Below are positions 26,392 through 34,511 of a stretch of 64,000 nucleotides of DNA, one piece after another. Below the pieces are notes generated by a model. The model was given only the letters and a program-made list of their open reading frames with translations, was not told the origin of the DNA and did no database searches. This DNA comes from Gordonia mangrovi (GTDB taxonomy: Bacteria; Actinomycetota; Actinomycetes; Mycobacteriales; Mycobacteriaceae): contig NZ_CP102850.1 in NCBI RefSeq assembly GCF_024734075.1, positions 2,790,001 to 2,854,000 on the forward strand, read 5' to 3'. Position 1 is the stretch's first letter; every line of letters starts with the position of its first letter. The translations under genes and the position numbers were made by a program.

Positions 26392-28035
26392 ATGAAGATC
26401 TGGGTCAGGCGTGCGCCGAAGATGGCCTGCGCGGTGGCGACCTGCAGTGCCGTGGTGGCGCTCAGCGCATGCGGGGGTCCGGGTGCCGACAGCGACGACG
26501 CCGCAGGGGCGGTCAGTCAGTTCGCCGCGGCAATGGAACGGCAGGACGCCGGCGGGGCCGCGAAGTTCACCACCGCACCCGGCCAGGCCGGCGCCACACT
26601 CACCGAGACCCTGCAGGCCATGGATGCCGAGCACATCGACATGGTGGTGCAGAATCCGGTGGAGTACAGCGACGGAACGGCGTCCTTCGCGCTCAAGACC
26701 ACCTGGCGCTGGGACAAGGACCGCACCTACGAGACGACGAGTTCGGGAACTGCGCGCCATCTGTCGACCGGGTGGAAGATCACCTGGGAGCCGTCGGTCA
26801 TCCACCCCGGACTGCCGGTGGGCGGACAGCTGCGCGAGATCCGCACCGACGCCACCCCTGCTCCCCGCGTGCGCAGCCGGTCGGGCAAGACATTCATGTA
26901 CCTGCAGCCGGTCAACGACATCATCCTCGACCCGAATCAGACCGGGGACGTGCGGCGTTCGGTCCGGGCACTGGCCCGCACGATCGAACCGATCGCGCCG
27001 CTGATCACCACGCAGGTGATCTCCGAGAAGTTGGCCGAGGCGCCGGGTGAACCCATCACCGCGGTCACGCTGCGCGACCCCGACATGCAGGTGCTGCAGT
27101 CGGACCCGAAAGCCGTGCCCGGCGTGATCGTGCGCAAGGCCGGCATGCTGGTGATGAAGGATCGGCGGCTGTCGTCGCCGCTGGAGGCAGGGCTCACAAA
27201 CTACTGGCAGGCGATTCGTGACGCGACCGCCGGCTGGCAGGTGCAGATGGTGGGTCCGGGCATCAAGCCGCGCAAGCTCGCCGGTGACCAGGGGCCGCCC
27301 GGGCCCGATGTGAACACCACCGTCGACCAGAACCTGCAGCTCACGCTCGGTGACGCGGCGGTCGAGGTCGGTCAGCCGGCCACCATCCTGGCACTCGACG
27401 CCGCCAGCGGTGCGGTACTCGGCATGGCTCGCAACAGCTACGCAGTCGACCGCGGTATCAACGCCGACACCGTCTATCCCGTCGGCACCACGCTGAACCC
27501 GGTGCTCACCGAGGTGGAGCGCACCGCGAACGCCAACCAGGAATCCAGCGACTCGATCATGGATCGGCTGGGTCTGGGTGTGCAGTTCACCGTCCCCGGC
27601 GCCAGTACGCCGACCGCAGACCAGCCCGGCGTCGCCACCGTCGACTTCCGCCCGGACGGCGCCAACATGTCGATGATGAACATGGGCGCCCTGGGTGTGG
27701 CGCTGGCTCGCAGCTCGATGGGCAAGATGACCTCGGTGGCGCCGTATGTGGTGAAGGGGGTGCCGACGACGGTGGCCGGCGGTCAGCTGGGTGAGCTCGA
27801 CGCCGCCACCACCGCACCCATCCTGCGAGCGATGACGACCGTCGCCAGGAGCGGCGACGCGAGCGACCTGACCGGTGCGCCCGGCCTGAAGGCGCTGGTG
27901 GGCACGAACGGGCCGCAGGGCCCCGGCTGGTTCCTCGGACTTCAGGGCGGCAAGGTCATCGTCATCTACACCGAGGGCGACACGTCCGGTACCGCGGCGT
28001 TGCAGGTGGCGCAGAAGTACTTCCGGATCAAGTAG
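26392..28035 (+). CDS. Penicillin-binding-protein-like lipoprotein with lost catalytic motifs
   Basis: A 547-residue lipoprotein: signal peptide with lipobox LSAC, an NTF2-like MecA_N domain (about 45-170), a dimerisation-like region and a C-terminal transpeptidase fold from about 325. Three active-site motifs are degenerate. Where class B PBPs read GSTFK, this reads GTTLN (T366, N369 replace Ser and Lys); KTGT is VGTN near 503-506; and no clear SxN is seen. It should not acylate beta-lactams and may be a scaffold or regulator of cell-wall synthesis. ATG 26392 is chosen just before the signal peptide; GTG 26377 is possible. Related to mycobacterial Rv2864c-type proteins, which are active. Confidence 0.85.
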   Translation: MKIWVRRAPKMACAVATCSAVVALSACGGPGADSDDAAGAVSQFAAAMERQDAGGAAKFTTAPGQAGATLTETLQAMDAEHIDMVVQNPVEYSDGTASFALKTTWRWDKDRTYETTSSGTARHLSTGWKITWEPSVIHPGLPVGGQLREIRTDATPAPRVRSRSGKTFMYLQPVNDIILDPNQTGDVRRSVRALARTIEPIAPLITTQVISEKLAEAPGEPITAVTLRDPDMQVLQSDPKAVPGVIVRKAGMLVMKDRRLSSPLEAGLTNYWQAIRDATAGWQVQMVGPGIKPRKLAGDQGPPGPDVNTTVDQNLQLTLGDAAVEVGQPATILALDAASGAVLGMARNSYAVDRGINADTVYPVGTTLNPVLTEVERTANANQESSDSIMDRLGLGVQFTVPGASTPTADQPGVATVDFRPDGANMSMMNMGALGVALARSSMGKMTSVAPYVVKGVPTTVAGGQLGELDAATTAPILRAMTTVARSGDASDLTGAPGLKALVGTNGPQGPGWFLGLQGGKVIVIYTEGDTSGTAALQVAQKYFRIK

Positions 28036-28070
28036 CGGCGAGCGTGTGGCGAGGTCCTCGCGCGCGCATC

Positions 28071-28119
28071 GATCGTTCGCGCGTGAGGCTGCGCGCGCGG
28101 TTGATCAGCCGGCGCGCGA
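28071..28119. repeat. GCGC-rich palindromic element, copy 2
   Basis: GATCGTTCGCGCGTGA, then CGCGCGCGG and TGATC, then GCGCGCGA after a spacer, matching the order of the element at 7511-7560. It lies between the convergent PBP-like and DUF3054 genes and overlaps the end of the latter. Confidence 0.5.
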
Positions 28120-28572
28120 CGACGTCGAGCGCCGACGAACCACCACCCCGTAGGTTGCGCGCCACCCCAGCAGGAACACGCCGAGGGTGATGGTCGCGAC
28201 GATGACGAAGCTCGGGGCGACACCCTGGTGCAGCAGGTAGCGCAGGATCATCGCGACCGCGACGGCGCAGAACCAGATCATCACCCCGCTGGGTGCGAGC
28301 CGCTCGGGACGGAAGTCGTGGCCGAACCACTCGCTGGACCGCACGTGGGAGAACACGTACGCGATCGACCACCCGGCCGCCGCCCCCACCGCGAACGGCC
28401 ACAGCGTCTGCAGCACCCCGATGACGGTCAGCCCCTCGTCGTGGCTGGACCGGCCGATCAGCACGAACACGGTGATCGCGGCCAGATCGATGAGTGCGGT
28501 CACCGGCATCGGCAGCGCGCGGCCCCGAGCCGCCCGGGCGTCGGTGCCTGCGACAACGGGAGAACTCGACAT
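28105..28572 (-). CDS. DUF3054 membrane protein
   Basis: A 155-residue protein with four membrane helices, the second half carrying GHDFRPERLAPSGVMIWFCAVAVAMILRY-like features typical of the actinobacterial DUF3054 family. No function is known for the family. It starts seven bases after the flippase-like gene upstream and is probably in the same transcript. Confidence 0.85.
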   Translation of the reverse strand: MSSSPVVAGTDARAARGRALPMPVTALIDLAAITVFVLIGRSSHDEGLTVIGVLQTLWPFAVGAAAGWSIAYVFSHVRSSEWFGHDFRPERLAPSGVMIWFCAVAVAMILRYLLHQGVAPSFVIVATITLGVFLLGWRATYGVVVRRRSTSSRAG

Positions 28573-28578
28573 GGTCCT

Positions 28579-29730
28579 CTACGGTAGCGGGTCGTCGGGC
28601 CGTCGACCATCACCCGGATCGGCATCGCGGTCATCCGCCGGACCTGATTCGGTGGCCGACTCCGGGCCCAGGTCGTGTTCCAACTCCTCCTCGAGGGTAT
28701 CGCCGTTGCGGAACGAGTTGCGGAACATGAACAGCACCACGATCCAGCCGATGGCCGCGACCAGGATGTAGCTGATGACGCGATACACCAGCACGGCGGT
28801 GATGGCGTCGGCGGCCGGCATACCCGCCGACGTCAACGCGGGCACGAGGACGGCGTCGACCACGCCGATCCCGCCGGGCAGCAGCGGAACCGCGGTGCCG
28901 ACCGCCTTGCCCGCCGCATAGGCCACCATCAGGCCCGCGATGCTGGGATGCGCGCCGACCGCCCAGCAGGCGAACGCGAGGCAGCCGACGTCGGCGACCC
29001 AGTTGAACAGGCTCCAGCCGAACGAGATCCCGAGGTCACGTTTGGACAGCTGCACCGCACGCAGCTGCTCGAGTGTTTCCAGGATGCGGTCGTGTCCGTG
29101 GCCGTTGGGTTTGCTGCGCAACTGGTTGATCCAGTCCATGACCCGCAGCAGCGTGCTCCGCAACGATTCGGGATGGCTGGCCAGGTACTGGAACACCACC
29201 GCGACGGCGATGAAACCGACCACGGAGAAGATCACCGAGAACGGGCTGGTCTTGGCGCCGGCCAGCAGCGCTCCACCGAAGCCGAGGACGGCGAGCCCGA
29301 CGCCGGCGAGCAGGCCCGACATCACCACCTGCCAGGACGCCACCACCGGTGTCGCACCCCACTTGCGGGTCTCGCGGTAGACGAACGCCGGCGAGAGAAC
29401 CGGTCCGCCGGGCATCGTCTGGCTCACCGCATTGGAGGCGAGGACCACCGACATGGACTGCCACTGGCGGACCTTGACACCGCCCGAACGCAGCAGTGCC
29501 CGCTGCACCCGCGCGAAGCTGTCCATCGAGAGCATCGCCGCAATGATGCTGGCCACGATCCAGACCCAATCCAGGTCGCCGATCCGCTGCCAGGCCTCCT
29601 CGAGGCTCGGCGAGATCAGAATGATCTCGACGGTCAACACGACCACCACGATCGCCAGGAGGACCCATCGCAGCCACCAGTAGCGGGACCGTGTGGTCAC
29701 GCCACCCCTGGTAGACCCCTCCGACGACAT
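28579..29730 (-). CDS. Lysylphosphatidylglycerol synthase TM-region / flippase-like protein
   Basis: A 383-residue membrane protein with about eight helices and the PF03706-type motifs NAVSQTMPGGPVLSPAFVYR and PLLPGGIGVVDAVLV. It has no aminoacyl-transferase domain, so it probably moves a lipid or lipid-linked glycan rather than making lysyl-PG. It corresponds in position to M. tuberculosis Rv0204c. The acidic C-terminal tail (about 35 residues, Asp/Glu/Pro-rich) is probably disordered. ATG 29730 is chosen; ATG 29742 is four codons upstream. It diverges from the AI-2E-family gene. Confidence 0.88.
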   Translation of the reverse strand: MSSEGSTRGGVTTRSRYWWLRWVLLAIVVVVLTVEIILISPSLEEAWQRIGDLDWVWIVASIIAAMLSMDSFARVQRALLRSGGVKVRQWQSMSVVLASNAVSQTMPGGPVLSPAFVYRETRKWGATPVVASWQVVMSGLLAGVGLAVLGFGGALLAGAKTSPFSVIFSVVGFIAVAVVFQYLASHPESLRSTLLRVMDWINQLRSKPNGHGHDRILETLEQLRAVQLSKRDLGISFGWSLFNWVADVGCLAFACWAVGAHPSIAGLMVAYAAGKAVGTAVPLLPGGIGVVDAVLVPALTSAGMPAADAITAVLVYRVISYILVAAIGWIVVLFMFRNSFRNGDTLEEELEHDLGPESATESGPADDRDADPGDGRRPDDPLP

Positions 29731-29764
29731 AGTGCACACCATATCCACAGCTAGGGTGGAGTCT

Positions 29765-31114
29765 GTGAGCGATGTCGACACCGCGGATCGATCACCACGG
29801 CCCGATCGGCTCGCCGACATCGCCGCGGTCGACCGCGAAAAGGTGCACCCGCTGGTCCGGTCCACCGCTGAATGGTCGTGGCGCCTGCTGGTCATCGCCG
29901 GTGCCGCCTACGCCGTTGTCCTGACCTTCAACCAGTTCCAGGAAGTGCTGGTGCCGGTGGCGCTGGCCGTGCTCGGCGCGGCCATGCTCGTCCCGGTGGT
30001 CGACGCCCTCGACCGGATCGGCCTGCCACGGTCGGTGGCGGTGCTGATCGCGATCGTCGTGGTGCTGGGCCTGTTGTCGGCGGTGATGACCTTCGTCGTG
30101 CAGGAGTTCATCCGCGGGTTCCCCGACCTCACCGCGCAGATCACCACCACCATCGACCGCACCCGGGACTGGCTGGTCGACGGGCCGTTCGGCGTGGACC
30201 GCGAGCAGGTGCAGAACATCGGCAACGATGTCACCGGATTCCTGCAGCACAACCAGGACCAGGTGACCAGTGGTGCCCTGGCGACCGCCACCACCGCGAC
30301 CGAGATCATCACCGGCGCCTTGCTGGCGTTCTTCCTGCTGATCTTCTTCCTGTACGGCGGAGGCCACATCTGGACGTTCGTCACCAAGGTCATCCCGATG
30401 GGGACCCGCGGTCGGGTGCGGGCGGCCGGGACCGCGGGCTTCGGCACTCTCGTCGGCTACGTGCGGGCGACGGTGGCGGTGGCATTCGTCGACGCGCTCG
30501 GTATCGGTGTCGGACTGGCGATCCTGGGCGTGCCGCTCGCCCTGCCGTTGGCGTCGCTGGTTTTCCTCGGCGCCTTCATCCCCATCGTCGGTGCGTTGGT
30601 GACGGGCACCTTGGCGGTGCTGGTCGCCCTGGTCACGCAGGGCTGGATCGCCGCGGTCATCGCGCTGGCCATCGTGATCGGCGTGATGCAGGTGGAAAGT
30701 CATGTGCTGCAGCCGTTCTTGCTGGGTCGATCGGTGCGCCTGCATCCGGTCGCGGTGGTGCTGGGCATCGCCGCGGGCATCGTCTCGGCAGGCATCATCG
30801 GTGGATTGCTGGCCGTCCCGCTGATCGCCTTCCTCAACACCGCCATCCGGCATCTCAACGGCAGTGCGGCCAGTGCGCGACGTCGCGCGGCGCGCGCGGA
30901 CCGGCCCATGTACTCGGCCGAACCCGATGAACCGCACTGGGATCTCTACGACGACCGGGACGCCGCCGCCAGTGATACCGCCGCCAGCGATACCGCCGCG
31001 ACCTCAGAGCAGGCCACCGACGAGCAGGCCACCGACGAGCAGGCGCCGGCACCAGCTGCGCCGACACCGCCGGCGAACGAGGATGGGCCGAGCGCACATG
31101 GCCGCGACAGCTGA
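29765..31114 (+). CDS. AI-2E family permease
   Basis: A 449-residue membrane protein of the AI-2 exporter/TqsA superfamily with about seven helices, including the conserved LGAFIPIVGALVTGTLAVLVAL and QVESHVLQPFLLGRSVRLHPV. Members export varied small molecules or exchange ions; autoinducer transport is not implied. It corresponds in position to Rv0205. The C-terminal tail has Ala/Thr/Asp-rich tandem repeats (AASDTAASDT, then EQATDEQATDEQ). GTG 29765 is chosen for its GGTGGAG ribosome site. Its end overlaps the histidine kinase start by 17 bases. Confidence 0.88.
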   Translation: MSDVDTADRSPRPDRLADIAAVDREKVHPLVRSTAEWSWRLLVIAGAAYAVVLTFNQFQEVLVPVALAVLGAAMLVPVVDALDRIGLPRSVAVLIAIVVVLGLLSAVMTFVVQEFIRGFPDLTAQITTTIDRTRDWLVDGPFGVDREQVQNIGNDVTGFLQHNQDQVTSGALATATTATEIITGALLAFFLLIFFLYGGGHIWTFVTKVIPMGTRGRVRAAGTAGFGTLVGYVRATVAVAFVDALGIGVGLAILGVPLALPLASLVFLGAFIPIVGALVTGTLAVLVALVTQGWIAAVIALAIVIGVMQVESHVLQPFLLGRSVRLHPVAVVLGIAAGIVSAGIIGGLLAVPLIAFLNTAIRHLNGSAASARRRAARADRPMYSAEPDEPHWDLYDDRDAAASDTAASDTAATSEQATDEQATDEQAPAPAAPTPPANEDGPSAHGRDS

Positions 31115-32312
31115 TCGGCCGCCGAGCCGATCCGCGCAATTGGCGACGGCTGCCGACACCGATCCGGTGGGCCCGCTGTGGCGCGGTGCGCAACTGTTCC
31201 GGCTGGTGTCCTACTGCTACGCGCTCGGATTCCAGATCGCGATCAACGATGATCTGCTGCACCGCGGAACCACCTGGGTCCTGTTCGGGGTGCTCACGGT
31301 GTGGACGGGGGCCGGCGGTGTCGCCTACTTCGTGGGATTCGGCCGCAACCGCTATTGGGTGAGCGCCGACGTCGCGATCGCCTGCGTGATGATGCTGTCC
31401 ACGTCCTATGTCGCGACCGAATCGTGGGCACTGGACAACCAGAGCTGGCCGACCACACTGTGGGCGGTCAACTCCGTCATCTCGGTGGCGTTGCTCGCCG
31501 GGCCGGTCTGGGGCATCGGCTCGGGGCTGCTCGTGGGTGGGACCAGTGCGTTCGTCAAGGGCGCCTTCGACCTGAACTTCGGTCGCAACGCGACCATCCT
31601 CATCATCGTGGCGACGGGGATGGCGGTCGGCCTGGCAGCGGTGATCGCCCGGCGCGCACAGGAGGCGCTGGCGCGCGCGGCCGGTATCGCCGCGGCCACC
31701 GAGGAACGCGAACGGCTCTCGCGCGAGGTGCACGACGGCGTGCTGCAGGTCCTGGCCCTCATCGCTCGCCGGGGACGTGAGATCGGTGGTGAGACCACAC
31801 AGCTCGCCGAACTCGCCGGCGAGCAGGAACACGCCCTGCGGCGATTGGTCTCGGGCGTCGCCGATGACATCGGCGTGGGCGGGAGCACAGTCGATCTCGC
31901 TGCCCAGTTGCGTGCGTTGGCCGCCGACCGGATCTCGGTCAGTGCTCCGGGGACCGCAGTCGAGGTGGCGGCGAACGTGGCCACCGAGATCACGTCCGCG
32001 GTGATCAACGCCCTCGACAACGTCGCCCGCCACGCCGGATCAGGCGCGCACGCGTTCGTGCTCCTCGAGGATCTCGGTGATCAACTGGTGGTGAGTATCC
32101 GCGACGACGGGGTGGGCATCGCGCCCGGACGCCTCGCGCAGGCGCAACGTCAGGGACGGATGGGAATCTCCACATCGATCGTCGGGCGCATCGAGTCGAT
32201 CGGTGGCACCGCTGCGCTCGAATGCGCACCCGAGGGCGGCACAGAATGGGAGTTGACGATTCCGGTGGACGGGAGGGGCGATGGCACAACAGATGCCGAG
32301 CGGGACGGGTGA
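31098..32312 (+). CDS. MacS-family sensor histidine kinase
   Basis: A 404-residue two-component sensor. The N-terminal half has five to six membrane helices of the actinobacterial MacS type (LWRGAQLFRLVSYCYALGFQ, DNQSWPTTLWAVNSV). The HisKA_3 phospho-acceptor histidine is in ERLSREVHDGVLQVLALIARRG, and the ATP-binding domain has DNVARHAG and IRDDGVGI. It belongs to the NarL/LuxR class and pairs with the regulator that overlaps its end. The start is uncertain: ATG 31083 would add five residues. Overlap with the AI-2E-family gene suggests co-expression with it. Confidence 0.88.
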   Translation: MAATADRPPSRSAQLATAADTDPVGPLWRGAQLFRLVSYCYALGFQIAINDDLLHRGTTWVLFGVLTVWTGAGGVAYFVGFGRNRYWVSADVAIACVMMLSTSYVATESWALDNQSWPTTLWAVNSVISVALLAGPVWGIGSGLLVGGTSAFVKGAFDLNFGRNATILIIVATGMAVGLAAVIARRAQEALARAAGIAAATEERERLSREVHDGVLQVLALIARRGREIGGETTQLAELAGEQEHALRRLVSGVADDIGVGGSTVDLAAQLRALAADRISVSAPGTAVEVAANVATEITSAVINALDNVARHAGSGAHAFVLLEDLGDQLVVSIRDDGVGIAPGRLAQAQRQGRMGISTSIVGRIESIGGTAALECAPEGGTEWELTIPVDGRGDGTTDAERDG

Positions 32313-32982
32313 GCCGGCCGACGACGACGGTGCCGCGGCGGCGCTGCGGGTGATGGTGGTCGACGATCATCCGATCTGGCGTGAGGGCGTGGCCCGCGAC
32401 CTGGCCGAGGAGGGCTTTGACGTGGTGGCGACCGCCGACGGCGTCGGCGCCGCCGCGCGTCGTGCCGGTGCGGTCGCGCCCGACGTGGTCCTGATGGACA
32501 TGCAGCTGCCGGACGGTACCGGCGCCGAGGCGACCGCCGGCGTGCTCGAGGTATCCCCCGACAGTCGCGTGCTGGTGCTCTCGGCGTCGGAGGAACGTGA
32601 CGATGTGCTGCAGGCGGTGAAAGCCGGTGCCAGTGGCTATCTGGTGAAGAGTGCATCGCGGGCCGAGCTGGTGGCCGCGGTCCGGGCCACCGCCGACGGA
32701 CAAGCGGTGTTCACGCCGGGGCTGGCGGGATTGATCCTCGGTGAGTACCGGCGGATCTCGGCGGCCCCCGGTCCGGTCGACGCCCGTCCCACCCTCACCG
32801 ACCGGGAGACCGAGGTGCTGCGTCTGGTGGCGAAGGGATTGAGCGCCAAGCAGATCGGCACCAGGCTGTCGCTGAGCCATCGAACCGTCGAGAACCACGT
32901 GCAGGCGACAATGCGAAAGCTCCAGCTCGGGAACCGAGTGGAGCTGACGCGGTATGCGATCGAACACGGGTTGGATGAGTAG
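32281..32982 (+). CDS. NarL/LuxR-family response regulator (partner of the MacS-type kinase)
   Basis: A 233-residue regulator. The receiver domain has the acidic pair VVDDH, the phosphorylated aspartate in VVLMDMQLPDG and the conserved lysine in GYLVKSAS. The C-terminal LuxR helix-turn-helix is LTDRETEVLRLVAKGLSAKQIGTRL to KLQLGNRVEL. It begins 32 bases inside the kinase gene, so the pair is made together. Targets are unknown; the adjacent transporter genes are candidates. Confidence 0.93.
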   Translation: MAQQMPSGTGEPADDDGAAAALRVMVVDDHPIWREGVARDLAEEGFDVVATADGVGAAARRAGAVAPDVVLMDMQLPDGTGAEATAGVLEVSPDSRVLVLSASEERDDVLQAVKAGASGYLVKSASRAELVAAVRATADGQAVFTPGLAGLILGEYRRISAAPGPVDARPTLTDRETEVLRLVAKGLSAKQIGTRLSLSHRTVENHVQATMRKLQLGNRVELTRYAIEHGLDE

Positions 32983-33006
32983 GCCAGGGCGGCTGGGCCG
33001 CGATCC

Positions 33007-34353
33007 TTATTCGGCGGCGGCCAGCTGTGTTTCCGTGACCGGCTTGGCGACCTCGCGCCGGTCGTGGGGTACCAGCATCGTCGCGGCGGCGCCGGCCAGC
33101 GCGATGCCGGCGAAGATGTAGAACGCCGAGCTGGAGGAGACTCCGGCTCCGATCAGCAGTCCGCCGATCACCGGACCGACGATGCCGCCGAGCCGTCCGA
33201 AGCCGGCGCACCACGCCACGCCGGCGGCGCGGGCCGAGGTCGGGTAGAAATTCGACACGTAGCCGTAGATCAGGACCTGGGTGCCGATGGTGCCCGTACC
33301 GGCAACGGCGACCGCGGCCAGCAGCACCGGCAGTGGGAAGCCGAGGGTCAGGCACACCAGGGCGAAGGTCGCCAGGCAGAACGAGGTCGCCACGATGCGT
33401 TGCGGTCCGCGGCGGTCGGCGAGTCGCGCCGCGATCAGTCCGCCGACGATGGCGCCGCCGTTGAGGACCAGCAGGAATGACAACGACCCCTTGGCGTCGA
33501 ACCCGGCCGACTCCATGATCTGGGGCAGCCATGTGTTGAGTCCGTAGGTGAGCAGCAGGCCGGCGAAGCTCATGGTTCCGAGCAACAGGGTGGGGACCAG
33601 GAAGCGACGCGACGCGAGCGCGGCGAAGCCGACCTTCTCGACCTGCTGGGCGCGGTCACCGGCGGGTTGCGGGGCGAGATCCACCGGGATACCGGTGCGG
33701 TTGCCGATGGCCTGTGCCTCGTCGACACGACCCCGCGACACCAGCCATTGCGGCGACTCGGGCATCTTCAGCCACGCCAGGGGCAGCAGGGTCACCAAGG
33801 GCAGCGCGCCGACCCAGAACAAACCGCGCCAGCCGATGTGATCGGCGAGCAGTAACGCCATCACTGCCGCCACCACGCCGCCGAACGGGACACCGCTGTA
33901 GACGATGGCGTTGAACAGGTTGCGTTTGGAGGTGGGTGCGAATTCCGCGACCAGGGCGCCGACGGTGGCGACCAGACCGCCGATGCCGATTCCGGTGAGG
34001 CACCGCAGGATGCCGAAGGTGGCCACATTCGGCGCGAGCGCCGTGGCGCCCATGCCGATGGAGAACCACACGATGTTCATCAGCATCATTCGACGCCGGC
34101 CGACCCGGTCGCCGAAGGACCCGGCGATGAATGCGCCGATCATCATGCCGATCAGGGCGTAGGAGCCGAGCGCGCCGGCGGTGCCGGGGCTCAGTTCCCC
34201 CAGCTGTGACGGGTCGTCGAGCAGGGTGGGCAGGACGGTGCCGTAGACGACGAGGTCGTATCCGTCGAAGACGATGGCGATCGCCGCCAGGGTCACCACC
34301 CAGAGCACGCTTCTGCGGTGCTCCGGGTTCGTCCAGGTGGTGGGTGCATTCAT
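33007..34353 (-). CDS. MFS transporter, aromatic acid:H+ symporter type
   Basis: A 448-residue twelve-helix major facilitator. The first-helix motif DGYDLVVYGTVLP and the loop GDRVGRRRMM are typical of the AAHS group (PcaK, BenK, MhpT), which import benzoate-like acids. ATG 34353 is chosen because a GGAGG ribosome site lies eight bases ahead and the frame upstream is non-conserved. No aromatic-degradation genes adjoin it. Two related 13-base motifs lie upstream (34401-34413 and 34465-34477) and could bind a regulator. Confidence 0.9.
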   Translation of the reverse strand: MNAPTTWTNPEHRRSVLWVVTLAAIAIVFDGYDLVVYGTVLPTLLDDPSQLGELSPGTAGALGSYALIGMMIGAFIAGSFGDRVGRRRMMLMNIVWFSIGMGATALAPNVATFGILRCLTGIGIGGLVATVGALVAEFAPTSKRNLFNAIVYSGVPFGGVVAAVMALLLADHIGWRGLFWVGALPLVTLLPLAWLKMPESPQWLVSRGRVDEAQAIGNRTGIPVDLAPQPAGDRAQQVEKVGFAALASRRFLVPTLLLGTMSFAGLLLTYGLNTWLPQIMESAGFDAKGSLSFLLVLNGGAIVGGLIAARLADRRGPQRIVATSFCLATFALVCLTLGFPLPVLLAAVAVAGTGTIGTQVLIYGYVSNFYPTSARAAGVAWCAGFGRLGGIVGPVIGGLLIGAGVSSSSAFYIFAGIALAGAAATMLVPHDRREVAKPVTETQLAAAE

Positions 34354-34511
34354 GGGCTGCCTCCGAGATTGGTGTGCTGGGAGACAATCCTGCGGCCATG
34401 TGCGATCAATCACATCAGGGCAATGGCCAGTCCTGACCCGGGGTGCATTTGATAACGCTGCGCGTGCGATTGATCACCGCCATCGCATCGGTGCAGCAGC
34501 ACCGCAGGAAC

